A stretch of 64,000 bases of DNA from an uncultured Flavobacteriales bacterium. Lineage in GTDB: Bacteria; Bacteroidota; Bacteroidia; Flavobacteriales; Crocinitomicaceae. Below, piece by piece: positions 8,903-17,458 of the stretch. The translations under genes and the position numbers were made by a program. The stretch spans positions 105,820 through 169,819 of the forward strand of contig CAMLHZ010000008.1 in the NCBI GenBank assembly GCA_946480085.1, read 5' to 3'. The notes beneath the pieces were generated by a model. The model was not told the origin of the DNA. It saw only the letters and a program-made list of their open reading frames with translations, and did no database searches. Numbering within the stretch: the stretch's first letter is position 1; each line of letters opens with the position of its first letter.

Positions 8903-9946
8903 TTACTTCTTTTTCTTCGCTTCAGCCTTCAAAAACTTCGTCTTTAATTCCGTATGAGCTAAAAGGAAATTATTGTATTCTATATCAAACGCGAATTTGA
9001 AATTTGCTTGCATGTGAGTATAAAGATTCGCCGCGCGCAATGAATCTTCTTGATAAGTCTGAAGGGTGAACGGATTGTACTTTGTTCGTTTTACAGTGAT
9101 TTTCTCTAATTCTTCACGAAAGAAATAAGCCTCGGATGTTGACTCTGAGTATTCAAGCGAAGGAGAAAGGAAAGCTGGATTGAATTCTTCAAGACCAAGA
9201 GTTGGTTTTGGAACCAAGTAGGTGTTGAAGTCAAAGTTTTCAGCGTAATTCTTTTGTCGATGCTTCTTGAATGCCGTTTTATAAGTTGGAATTTGCGCAA
9301 GCATATAAAAAGCAGGATTTTGTGGGGCGTGTGTAAGCGCCATAAATTCAGCTGAAGCACAATAGTAATCTCTTGAAACAGATTTAACACTTATCTTTTT
9401 AATGATTTTTCCTTTCTTGTCATAAACTGGAACTGCCGTTTTCTTTTCGATATGACTCCATGTTGGATCTACCAAATTCCAAGTATTATTGACGTAAACC
9501 ATATTCCATTCATGACCGATGTCTCTGAATAAGCCGTGCGTGTATCTCTTAAATTTGGTTCTGAAATTAGTTGGACTTTTACCGATTATTTTGATACAAG
9601 ATATGGCACTTTTTTCACAGAAGAAATCAAACAAATCCGCAAAATCTCTACAAACACCCTTGCCTTTTTGAACAGTTGTATATGGTGTATATTGTAGGCC
9701 ATCATTAGACATGAAACGTTTTTCATCATATGTCAGATAAGTGCCAATAAATCCGTAGAACATCCAAACTTTTTCTTCCTCTGTTTTTCCCAAACTGTCA
9801 AGATAGTGGTGAACTCCTAAAGCATTTTTCTTAATTTTTACAGGAATGGTAGAAACAATACTGTCCAAATGAAACATGCGTTTGCTACTCAGTTGAGAAT
9901 AACAATTAAGTGAAATCAAAAGAAATATTGTCAGCAGCAGCTTCAC
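8903..9946 (-). CDS. Secreted transglutaminase-like protein
   Basis: A 347-residue exported protein with signal peptide MKLLLTIFLLISLNCYSQ. The transglutaminase-like core has its Cys in GKGVCRDFADLFDFFCE, its His in GHEWNMVYVNN and its Asp in TWNLVDPTWS, so the full Cys-His-Asp triad is present. Such bacterial domains are generally cysteine peptidases or amide-bond hydrolases rather than cross-linking enzymes. The basic C-terminus (LKAEAKKKK) and the long region after the core (residues 190-340) have no recognised domain. It runs opposite to the two-component genes and precedes the rhodanese gene's 3' end by only a short gap, but the two are not obviously an operon. Confidence 0.85.
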   Translation of the reverse strand: MKLLLTIFLLISLNCYSQLSSKRMFHLDSIVSTIPVKIKKNALGVHHYLDSLGKTEEEKVWMFYGFIGTYLTYDEKRFMSNDGLQYTPYTTVQKGKGVCRDFADLFDFFCEKSAISCIKIIGKSPTNFRTKFKRYTHGLFRDIGHEWNMVYVNNTWNLVDPTWSHIEKKTAVPVYDKKGKIIKKISVKSVSRDYYCASAEFMALTHAPQNPAFYMLAQIPTYKTAFKKHRQKNYAENFDFNTYLVPKPTLGLEEFNPAFLSPSLEYSESTSEAYFFREELEKITVKRTKYNPFTLQTYQEDSLRAANLYTHMQANFKFAFDIEYNNFLLAHTELKTKFLKAEAKKKK

Positions 9947-9990
9947 TCAGTAGGATTTGATTTAGAGATAAGAAAGGATTCTACTTTATG

Positions 9991-10419
9991 TTACTTTTTT
10001 TTCGACTTCTTCTTTTGGCGACTGAGCGGAGTCGAAGTCGGTTTCTCAGTTGCCAATCCAGCTGCATTCCAGGCCAATATTCCGCCTTCCAAATTCACGA
10101 CATTTTTAAATCCATTCGCCAGCATCCATTCTTGTGCAGCGGCACTTCTTTTCCCACTTCTGCAATAGATGTAAACTGGTTGAGTTTTATCAAGTGAAAC
10201 AATTTCAGTTTGGAAAGTTGTTTGGTCATTCCAATTGGCGAGTAAAGCCCCGCTAATGAATCCTTCTTTGTACTCTTCAGGAGTTCGAACATCTAGTACC
10301 TGAACTTTTGATTCGGTTACAGCTTTTTGGAATTCGGCAGGTGAAATAGTCGTGTTTTGTGCAGAAGAACAAGAGGTGACAAACAACAGTAGAAGAATTG
10401 ATAGAAGTCTCATAATCAT
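9991..10419 (-). CDS. Rhodanese-domain lipoprotein
   Basis: A 142-residue protein with a lipoprotein signal (LLSILLLLFVTSC, lipidated Cys then SSAQ). One rhodanese domain follows, with LDVRTPEEYKEGFISGA and the active-site loop CRSGKRSAAA. Rhodaneses transfer or bind sulfane sulfur through the loop cysteine; the loop here is of the standard CxxGxR form. ATG 10419 and ATG 10413 are both possible; the second gives the cleaner signal peptide. The last 20 codons are odd. They contain a copy of the dispersed GAGCGGAGTCGA repeat (encoding TSTPLS) and then a lysine-rich tail, as if the original C-terminus had been replaced or extended by a repeat insertion. Confidence 0.9.
   Translation of the reverse strand: MIMRLLSILLLLFVTSCSSAQNTTISPAEFQKAVTESKVQVLDVRTPEEYKEGFISGALLANWNDQTTFQTEIVSLDKTQPVYIYCRSGKRSAAAQEWMLANGFKNVVNLEGGILAWNAAGLATEKPTSTPLSRQKKKSKKK
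10021..10041. repeat. GAGCGGAGTCGA dispersed element, copy 1, inside the rhodanese CDS
   Basis: ACTGAGCGGAGTCGAAGTCG matches the copy at 22261 over 18 contiguous bases. Here it lies within the 3' coding end of the rhodanese gene and is translated. Confidence 0.75.
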
Positions 10420-10457
10420 GATTTGAACAAAAATAGAATATTTGAGTCTTTTAGTGT

Positions 10458-10465
10458 TAAGTTTG
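10458..10465 (+). promoter_or_regulatory. -7 box supporting the ATG 10487 start
   Basis: TAAGTTTG fits TAnnTTTG and ends 21 bases before ATG 10487. It would place the transcript start after the upstream TTG codon at 10442, favouring the ATG. Confidence 0.4.
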
Positions 10466-10486
10466 TTTCGGCTAAATCAATTTCCG

Positions 10487-11944
10487 ATGCTTCAAAAATG
10501 GTGTTTCTTTCTCTTCGCGATCGTTTCTTCACCAATTATGTTTTCACAAACGTTTTCTTGGAGCGGTTTTCCGGATGGAGGCAATAGCTACTCCGTTGGT
10601 ATTATGGATGTAACAGTTACATCTGTAACTCCGGGATTTCAATTCGGAAGTCCTAAATATCATGAGGAAAATCGTGTAGGATATGATGGCTGTGGAATTC
10701 CTGGCGGGCTTGCCCTTGAGCAGAAATTCGGTAATTTGGTGAGTTCATTTGTACAACTTGAACTAGATTTTTCTCAAAATAACACGTCTTCTGGTGTTTG
10801 TGGAGATGTTTCCTTTTCTATACTAGATATTAATGCGAACGAATATGGGCATACCTTTGCAGATTGGGTGGAGATTACTGCTGAAGATGGAAATGGCACC
10901 TTGATTCCCGTTTCAAATCTAAATGCCATTATTGATGATTATAAGACAATTATACCTTCACCAACTGCGCTGATTGTTCGAGGAACGAGTGATTCTCCCT
11001 GCGGATTGAGATCAGCTTTACATTGTACAATGGTGGATTTTAAGGTCACAAAGCCATTAGGTTCAACAATCAAAAAGGTTTTTATCAAGTATCATCCGGA
11101 TTATTCATTTGATGATTGCGATTATCACTCTGAGTCGTCCAGTTTACGTGCTGACTTTCAGTATATTTCTGTTGGTGAAATTTCGATAATCAACTCCATT
11201 GGCCCAACTGATATTGTTTACGATCTTCAGCACTCATGTGCTGGTTTGCCCGGTAATGTCATTGTTGAAACTGTTACAGGTGGAACACCTCCTTATCTGT
11301 TTGAATTGAATAACTCTGGAGCAACAACGAATCCTGATTTTCAGAATTTGATACCTGGAAATTACGAGTTGAGTGTAGAAGATGCTAATGGATGTAGGCA
11401 TGAAGTCGCATTGGAGATCGAGGCTCATGAATCACCAACATCTATTGACTATTCAATTGTTTCCGGCAATTGTTCCGGAACGGATAACGGTGGATTGTTG
11501 CAAATTTCCAATGTTTCGAATGGTCAATCTCCATATCATTTTTCATTAGATGAAGTTCCAATTGGAACTATGTTTTACGGTTTGACAGCTGGAAATCATC
11601 ACCTCGAAGTTGTTGACTTTTACAATTGTTCATTTTCCGAGCAAGTAGTTATTAGCGATAGTATTGTGACCGAAGTATTGATCATTCCAAATGTTTTTAC
11701 TCCCAATTCTGATAATATAAATGGTCGCTGGGCCATTCATACAAACTGTATAAAGGATCTTTCGTGTTCAATTGTTAATCGTTGGGGACAAGAATTGAGA
11801 AGATTGAATAATCCAGATGATTCTTGGGATGGAAATGCCTTTGGTGAACCTGTACCTGAAGGTGTTTATTTCTATAACGGCGAAATTACATTTTGGACTG
11901 GCGAAAAAAAATCTATTTCTGGAACTATTTCGATTATTCGTTAG
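10487..11944 (+). CDS. Gliding-type (type B) T9SS cargo protein with SprB-like repeats
   Basis: A secreted protein of about 485 residues. I choose ATG 10487 (MLQKWCFFLFAIVSSPIMFS). An upstream in-frame TTG at 10442 would put 15 extra residues before the signal peptide. Residues 25-230 are an unrecognised cysteine-containing region. Two SprB-like repeats follow: HSCAGLPGNVIVETVTGGTPPY... and a second with SGNCSGTDNGG.... The C-terminus is a gliding-motility-associated domain, with LIIPNVFTPNSDNING, then NRWGQELRR, DDSWDGNAFGEPVPEGVYFY and SGTISIIR. This is the type B sorting signal for the type IX system. Such proteins are surface adhesins or are released; the ligand is unknown. Confidence 0.88.
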   Translation: MLQKWCFFLFAIVSSPIMFSQTFSWSGFPDGGNSYSVGIMDVTVTSVTPGFQFGSPKYHEENRVGYDGCGIPGGLALEQKFGNLVSSFVQLELDFSQNNTSSGVCGDVSFSILDINANEYGHTFADWVEITAEDGNGTLIPVSNLNAIIDDYKTIIPSPTALIVRGTSDSPCGLRSALHCTMVDFKVTKPLGSTIKKVFIKYHPDYSFDDCDYHSESSSLRADFQYISVGEISIINSIGPTDIVYDLQHSCAGLPGNVIVETVTGGTPPYLFELNNSGATTNPDFQNLIPGNYELSVEDANGCRHEVALEIEAHESPTSIDYSIVSGNCSGTDNGGLLQISNVSNGQSPYHFSLDEVPIGTMFYGLTAGNHHLEVVDFYNCSFSEQVVISDSIVTEVLIIPNVFTPNSDNINGRWAIHTNCIKDLSCSIVNRWGQELRRLNNPDDSWDGNAFGEPVPEGVYFYNGEITFWTGEKKSISGTISIIR

Positions 11945-12012
11945 CCGACTTTAACCACTCACTTATTGCTTTTCATCGTTATGTTCTTGGTGTAATTCAC
12001 TAAATTCAACGC

Positions 12013-14430
12013 ATGAAAACACTCGTACTATCTTCATTCGCTTTTCTAACGAGCATTTTGAGCTTTGCTCAGGAATCCATTTCTTACCAAAAACCGCCAA
12101 AAGAGATTTTGGATCTGGTAGATGTTGAACGCGCTCCATCCGTAATGATGGATAGCAAAAAACAGAATCTGGTTTATCAATACAGTCCAATGTACAAGAC
12201 AATTGAGGAAGTATCTGAACCTGAATTGAAATTGGCTGGACAACGCATTAATCCACAAACAAATATGGTTTCGGGTGCGCGTTATATCACGAAAGTGACC
12301 ATTCAGTTGAATAGAACGGGTGAACCTAAATTGGTTCAAGGATTTCCTGCAAATGCCAAATTGGTGAACTTGACTTGGAGTCCGGATGAACAAAGCATTG
12401 CTTGTGGAAATATTGTGGCAACGGGAGTTGAGTTGTGGGTGATTGATGTAAAAACGCAGATCGCACGTCGATTGTCTGATGCAATATTGAATGCGAACCT
12501 GGGTTCTTTTTTTAATTGGTTCGCCGATTCAAAATCACTTTTAGTACACGTTCTGCCTTCAAAACCTGTTTACAAAGATGCTGTTTCAACTGTTCCTTTT
12601 GGACCTTCAGTTTCAGTAAGCGATGGTTCGAAAGCGCAGAATAGAACTTATCCTGATTTATTAAAGAATCAGTTGGATGAAGAGAATTTTGAGAAAATGG
12701 CAACGTCAGAGTTGTGGAAGTTTGATTTGAGTGGAAAAGCTGTAAAATGGATGAATGCAGGATTGTACACACGTGAAAGCTTTTCTCCGGATGGAAATTA
12801 TGTGTTGGTGAATACACTATCAAAACCATTTTCTTACTCGGTTCCGTGGAGTCGATTTGCAATGAAAACGGAGGTTTATGATTTGAGTGGAAAAATGACA
12901 CAGATGATCGAATCGCGTCCGGTTTTGGATAAACTTCCAAAAGGTTTTATGGCTGTTGAAGCGAATAAACGTTCCATTTCCTGGCGAGCTGACGAACCAG
13001 CAACATTAACTTATGTTGTTGCACTTGATGGTGGTGATCCGGAAGTGAAAGTGGATTACCGTGATGAGGTTTTTACATGGAAAGCACCGTTTAGTAACTC
13101 TGACCTAAAGTCGTTCATTAAAACGCCACAGCGCTACGCTGGAGTGCTTTGGGGGAATTCTACAACTTGTATTGTTTACGATTCATGGTACAATACACGA
13201 AACGAGAAAACTTATTTGTTCAATCCGTCTGCACCTGAGAAAGGACTTGCCGTTTTGTTTGATAGAAATTCGCAGGATGAATATGGAAATCCTGGGCAAT
13301 TCGAAACCGTTCGAAATCAATACAACAGATATGTGTTGCAATTGAATGGAATGGAAACCTATATGATCGGTGATGGATTTACTGAGAAAGGTCAATTTCC
13401 TTTTGTGAATCAGTTTAACTTACTAACGAAAGCAACTAAAACTCTTTATCGCTCTGCTTACACCAATAAGTTAGAAGCTATTTCAGGAATCATTGATTTG
13501 AAGAAAGGAGAGCTGTTGGTTCGAATTGAAGCGCCGACGGAATATCCAAATTATTACATCCGTAAAATGACTGGTAAAGCTGCGCCAGTTGCAATTACTA
13601 ATTTCAAGAATCCGTTTGCCGCTATGAATGGAGTTTCCAAGGAGGTGATTACTTACAAACGTGAAGATGGATTGGAGTTGACCGCGACCTTGTATTTGCC
13701 TGCTGGTTACGACAAAGCTAAAAAAGAGAAGCTACCAATGGTGATGTGGGCTTATCCGCAAGAATTCAAGGACAAAAACAGTGCTTCACAGAATACAAAG
13801 AACCCGAATGAATTCATCTTCCCGAATTACGGTTCTCCGATTTATTGGGTAATGCGCGGTTATGCTGTACTGGATGATGCTGCTTTCCCAATTGTAGGTG
13901 AGGGTGATGCAGAACCGAATGATACTTTCCTTGAACAATTGGTTGCGAACGCAAAGGCGGCGATTGATGCGGTTGATAAATTGGGCTACATCGATAGAAG
14001 AAAAGTGGCAATTGGTGGACATTCCTACGGAGCATTCATGACCGCAAATCTATTGACACATTCTGATTTGTTTGCGGCAGGAATTGCCAGAAGCGGTGCT
14101 TACAATAGAACGCTTACACCATTTGGTTTCCAGGGAGAAGAACGCAATTACTGGGAAGCTCAGGAAACGTACAATGAAATGTCGCCATTCAATTATGCTG
14201 ATAAAATGAAGACGCCATTGTTATTGGTTCATGGAGAAAACGATAACAATCCGGGAACATTTCCTATTCAAAGTGAACGTTATTTTCAGGCATTAAAAGG
14301 ATTTGGAGCACCAGTTCGCTATTTGGTTCTACCAAAAGAAAGTCATGGCTACGCTGCGAAAGAATCGATCTTACACTTGTTGTGGGAGCAAGATATGTGG
14401 TTAGAGAAATATGTAAAAAACAGACCGTAA
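12013..14430 (+). CDS. S9 family (prolyl oligopeptidase-type) peptidase, exported
   Basis: An 805-residue peptidase with signal peptide MKTLVLSSFAFLTSILSFAQ. The N-terminal two-thirds resembles the beta-propeller gate of S9 peptidases (for example NLTWSPDEQSIACG, ESFSPDGNYVLVN). The C-terminal alpha/beta-hydrolase domain carries the complete triad: Ser671 in GGHSYGAFM, Asp744 in HGENDNNPG, and His778 in KESHGYAAK. These enzymes cut short peptides, often after Pro or acidic residues, and periplasmic forms support peptide nutrition. The closest type is probably the glutamyl/prolyl-tripeptidyl group, but specificity cannot be read from sequence. It stands alone and ends at a hairpin shared with the convergent gene. 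Confidence 0.92.
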   Translation: MKTLVLSSFAFLTSILSFAQESISYQKPPKEILDLVDVERAPSVMMDSKKQNLVYQYSPMYKTIEEVSEPELKLAGQRINPQTNMVSGARYITKVTIQLNRTGEPKLVQGFPANAKLVNLTWSPDEQSIACGNIVATGVELWVIDVKTQIARRLSDAILNANLGSFFNWFADSKSLLVHVLPSKPVYKDAVSTVPFGPSVSVSDGSKAQNRTYPDLLKNQLDEENFEKMATSELWKFDLSGKAVKWMNAGLYTRESFSPDGNYVLVNTLSKPFSYSVPWSRFAMKTEVYDLSGKMTQMIESRPVLDKLPKGFMAVEANKRSISWRADEPATLTYVVALDGGDPEVKVDYRDEVFTWKAPFSNSDLKSFIKTPQRYAGVLWGNSTTCIVYDSWYNTRNEKTYLFNPSAPEKGLAVLFDRNSQDEYGNPGQFETVRNQYNRYVLQLNGMETYMIGDGFTEKGQFPFVNQFNLLTKATKTLYRSAYTNKLEAISGIIDLKKGELLVRIEAPTEYPNYYIRKMTGKAAPVAITNFKNPFAAMNGVSKEVITYKREDGLELTATLYLPAGYDKAKKEKLPMVMWAYPQEFKDKNSASQNTKNPNEFIFPNYGSPIYWVMRGYAVLDDAAFPIVGEGDAEPNDTFLEQLVANAKAAIDAVDKLGYIDRRKVAIGGHSYGAFMTANLLTHSDLFAAGIARSGAYNRTLTPFGFQGEERNYWEAQETYNEMSPFNYADKMKTPLLLVHGENDNNPGTFPIQSERYFQALKGFGAPVRYLVLPKESHGYAAKESILHLLWEQDMWLEKYVKNRP

Positions 14431-14508
14431 ATAATTATCAATGACCTAATTATGAATTATCAAGTTAGAACGACCTTCTAACTTGATAATTTTTCCATTG
14501 ATAATTTA
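14431..14508. repeat. Dispersed ATTATCAAT element, copy B, doubling as bidirectional terminator
   Basis: It sits between convergent genes. An inner perfect 16-bp stem (14455-14470 with 14476-14491, 5-base loop, then TTTTT) is nested within an outer 11-bp pair, AATTATCAATG (14433-14443) and CATTGATAATT (14496-14506). It is homologous to 2839-2922. The inner hairpin followed by T's can act as a terminator. Confidence 0.8.
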
Positions 14509-14511
14509 TAG

Positions 14512-15189
14512 TTAGAGTAAGCTTTCTCCATTCGAATCAGTTGTCAAAACTTCGCTCATATAGTCGAAGAAAGGACGAAATGCCTGAAATGTTTCATCGA
14601 GTTTGGTTACGAAGTCAGGAGCAAGAACTTCTTTGTCCGAAAATTTGCGCGTAAGAATGAATTGCTTTTTGCGAAGTAATTCTATCGCTGGATGATTTTT
14701 ATCAAAACCTTTTGGAGCCGTTTTTACCTCGTCACCACCTAATCCACCGAAAGTTTTTACAAAATGAGGTTCATTTAGAATTTCATTCCATTCTTCGTAG
14801 TTGAAGTCGATGTCTTCTCGAATTCGTTTTAGATCTTCTGGATTTGGAGCGAAAAATCCACCTCCTACAAAACAGTTTCCTGGTTCCAAATGAAAATAGT
14901 ATCCACCACGTAATTGAGCAGTAGCTCTGCTGAATCGCATTCCGAAGTGTGTTTTATATGGTGTTTTGTCTGCCGAAAATCGGGTGTCTTTGTAAATTCT
15001 GAACAAACTCTTTTTCCCCGATTCCGTTTCAATATTGTCGTGCTTATTCATTTTTGCCAGCAACTCATCCGCGAAATCTGCAGCATTCTTCTGTGCTTTT
15101 TCAAAAGTGCTCTTATTCGCCTGAAACCAGTCACGGTCGTTGTTTGCTTTTAGCTTATCTAAAAATTCAAAAGTCGATTTTTCTAACAT
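14512..15189 (-). CDS. DUF2461 family protein
   Basis: A cytoplasmic protein of about 225 residues of the DUF2461 (TIGR02453) family, seen from FLDKLKANNDRDWFQANKST near the start, SLFRIYKDTRFSADKTPYKTHFGMRF in the middle and GGYYFHLEPGNCFVGGGFFAPNP. The biochemical role of this family is not known. I choose ATG 15189 (MLEKSTFEFLDKLK) because the longer frame to 15216 begins inside the repeat element and the family usually starts this way. The gene has the usual family length of about 220-230 residues. Confidence 0.9.
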   Translation of the reverse strand: MLEKSTFEFLDKLKANNDRDWFQANKSTFEKAQKNAADFADELLAKMNKHDNIETESGKKSLFRIYKDTRFSADKTPYKTHFGMRFSRATAQLRGGYYFHLEPGNCFVGGGFFAPNPEDLKRIREDIDFNYEEWNEILNEPHFVKTFGGLGGDEVKTAPKGFDKNHPAIELLRKKQFILTRKFSDKEVLAPDFVTKLDETFQAFRPFFDYMSEVLTTDSNGESLL

Positions 15190-15197
15190 AAACCAAA

Positions 15198-15284
15198 GAT
15201 AATTACGAATGACCAATTACGAATGACTAATTGAATATTCCAACTCATTTGTAATTCGTAACTGCTAACTAGTAATTATTCAAT
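15198..15284. repeat. Dispersed AATTACGAAT element, copy 1
   Basis: The gap holds AATTACGAATGACC followed by AATTACGAATGAC, and then on the far side TTTGTAATTCGTAAC and AGTAATTATTCAA. It has the same arm-arm-loop-arm layout as the ATTATCAAT element but another core word. A related array lies at 19833-19870. Confidence 0.6.
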
Positions 15285-16442
15285 CGATGTTCCTTCAAAC
15301 TGAATTCGTGGATCTGATGTAACGACTAATTCGTTCAATTCATACACGTTTTGGTATCCGTAACCATAAAGATTGATATAAGTTGGAATGTTAAGTGCAA
15401 GTGTAAGTTCACTCATGAATTTTGGCGGATCATAAGCAACTTTACTCATGAAATAACGATCTATCTGATATTCATTCAATTCTGCAATGAAGTTGTTGTT
15501 GCAATAGATCAGAATACGTTTGTTTCTATCTCCTCCGGTCAATTTATCCAACGTCCATTGAGTGAAATCAGAGAATTCCAGATGAACAGCTCCTTTTACA
15601 TGTTTTGCATCATACATTTCCTTCGAACGTGTATCCAGAACAAGGGTATTTTCGTCCAGTTTCATTTCGTTGAATTGATCTAAAGAAATCAATCGCTCTT
15701 CTCGGTGAGGTTTTACCAGATCAATCAATTCCTGCAAATCGGCATAATTCACCAATGGAGATGCCTTTTTTGATATTTGCTGAATTCCAAACGGATTCTT
15801 TTTTACTTCAGTTCCTTCAAATTCGATTAAACCGATACCAGATGTGGAAACCATTTCATGCAGTTCATAGACGTTTTGATAACCATAACCGAAGAGATTG
15901 ATGAAGGTTGGAATGTTCAACGCCAGAGTATAAACCTTTGGTAATTTTAGAGCAATTTCTTTTTCAAAAATTTCAATCATTTGTCTCTCCGATAATACAC
16001 CTGCAGGTCTTCCTTCTTTACTAGCGAAACTCATATCTTGAATCATGAAACCAGTGTTTTCTTCTAATTCCAGCATAAAATTGTTGTTGCAGTAAATCAG
16101 AATTCTGGTATTCTTATTCGGGATTAAAGCTTCGAGGTTTTCTTGTGTAAAATCTGCAAATGGCAAGTTAATTGCACCTTTTACATGCTTCTTTTCAAAA
16201 AAAACTTTGGAACGTGTATCTAAAATAACGGTGTTCTTTTCTTTACTGAAAGCAACAAACTCTTGAACAGAAACCAAGCGGTTTTCACGGTAATGCTCCA
16301 CGGAATCAGCCAATGTTTCAAATTGTGAAAAGCTTACTAGAGGCGATCCTAAAGGTTGAGTTATTGGTTTGAATGAAACAGATGTTTGACCAGATGCAAT
16401 GGTTGACAAAATTAAAACAAGAAAAAGGAAGAAAGTTCTCAT
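15276..16442 (-). CDS. Secreted tandem rhodanese-like protein with altered active loops
   Basis: A 388-residue exported protein with signal peptide MRTFFLFLVLILSTIASG. It contains two copies of a rhodanese-like unit of about 170 residues. Copy 1 has VILDTRSKVFFEKKHVKGAI and loop IYCNNNFMLELE. Copy 2 has LVLDTRSKEMYDAKHVKGAV and loop IYCNNNFIAELN. Each copy ends with a shared tail: LALNIPT(F/Y)INL(F/Y)GYGYQNVYEL, then FEGT. The loop cysteine is kept in both, but the CNNNF loop differs from the common CxxGxR pattern, so sulfur-transfer activity is doubtful. The two near-identical tails show an internal gene duplication. It is the second exported rhodanese in 6.5 kb. Function is unknown. Confidence 0.85.
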   Translation of the reverse strand: MRTFFLFLVLILSTIASGQTSVSFKPITQPLGSPLVSFSQFETLADSVEHYRENRLVSVQEFVAFSKEKNTVILDTRSKVFFEKKHVKGAINLPFADFTQENLEALIPNKNTRILIYCNNNFMLELEENTGFMIQDMSFASKEGRPAGVLSERQMIEIFEKEIALKLPKVYTLALNIPTFINLFGYGYQNVYELHEMVSTSGIGLIEFEGTEVKKNPFGIQQISKKASPLVNYADLQELIDLVKPHREERLISLDQFNEMKLDENTLVLDTRSKEMYDAKHVKGAVHLEFSDFTQWTLDKLTGGDRNKRILIYCNNNFIAELNEYQIDRYFMSKVAYDPPKFMSELTLALNIPTYINLYGYGYQNVYELNELVVTSDPRIQFEGTSIE

Positions 16443-16615
16443 AGAATTGGTTTTGAAATGTTGTTACAAACCAATTTGAAATCGGTTCAAACACGTTTAA
16501 AATTTAACAGTTGTTTTTCTTTAATGTTCAATAAGTTACGAGATAGTTACCCTGTTTGAGGTATGCATGCATACAAAACGTTTAGTTTTTTTATATGATA
16601 TATCAATTTCCCGAA

Positions 16616-16623
16616 TATTTTTG
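16616..16623 (+). promoter_or_regulatory. -7 box immediately before ATG 16628
   Basis: TATTTTTG fits TAnnTTTG and ends 4 bases before the start codon, which would make the transcript leaderless or nearly so. No -33 TTG is seen at the expected distance. Confidence 0.35.
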
Positions 16624-16627
16624 ACTC

Positions 16628-17455
16628 ATGAGAAAACTATACCTGGGGGTAATACTGCTACTAACATCATTGAGTACGCATGCCCAATTTATTCAAATGA
16701 AAAAGACCTATACGGGAACGTATTATGGTTTCAAATCAATCGATCCTGCAGGACTAAACAAATTTGTTGTCGGATTTAACGAACGCTACGGAAGTGGAAT
16801 GTCTGAAAAATTTCACCAATACAAAGGAGGTGAATTTGGTCAGGTATTTACTACTAGTGGATTTCGTGTAATTCTAGGAAACGGCGAAAACAAATGGACA
16901 TTTAGTACTGATTACGCCTTCGGTTCCGGAAAAGACAAGAACGAAGCGATTTTCACGAACGGAGTGGAGCAACACATGGAAGTGCGTTATTCAACGAATT
17001 TTATCACCACGACTTTTGGTAGAACATTCAAAGAAAACAAGTATTGGTTAGAAGGAATGCTTACAACCAACTTGAGTAAGATGTTTATTGAGTATACAAC
17101 CTTGTATCCAAACGGACAGGAAAGTTTTAGCTCAGAGTACAAGTTGAATGGTTTGTATACTTCGAATCTGAAAACAATGGAATTTGGTATTCAAGCAACT
17201 TACAAGTACAAGAAATATTTGTTGTTTGCGCGTGCATTTGCTCCAATTTTTGTGATGGGACCAGATGAAAAAGAAAGAAACTTTGTTGATGAGCGTAACA
17301 ATAACGCGCAGCCAACAGATTTCCCTAGCAACTACGATTCTTACGTGGATAATCCTTCATCTTATGTTTCAGACAACGGACAATTGAAGAGTACAAACTT
17401 CAAAGGAATTTCTTACGGATTTGGATTCATTTATTTAATTGGTAAAGAGCAATAA
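16628..17455 (+). CDS. Probable outer-membrane beta-barrel protein
   Basis: A 275-residue protein with signal peptide MRKLYLGVILLLTSLSTHAQ. The mature part alternates polar and aromatic/hydrophobic residues in many short strands (for example YFSTNFITTTFGRTF-like segments), and the last strand ends YGFGFIYLIGKEQ. This suggests a small outer-membrane beta-barrel, but no family was recognised. The gene is followed after 3 bases by a lipoprotein gene, so the two form an operon. The start is fixed by the signal peptide; a 14-base palindrome (16561-16574) lies upstream. Confidence 0.75.
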   Translation: MRKLYLGVILLLTSLSTHAQFIQMKKTYTGTYYGFKSIDPAGLNKFVVGFNERYGSGMSEKFHQYKGGEFGQVFTTSGFRVILGNGENKWTFSTDYAFGSGKDKNEAIFTNGVEQHMEVRYSTNFITTTFGRTFKENKYWLEGMLTTNLSKMFIEYTTLYPNGQESFSSEYKLNGLYTSNLKTMEFGIQATYKYKKYLLFARAFAPIFVMGPDEKERNFVDERNNNAQPTDFPSNYDSYVDNPSSYVSDNGQLKSTNFKGISYGFGFIYLIGKEQ

Positions 17456-17458
17456 GTC

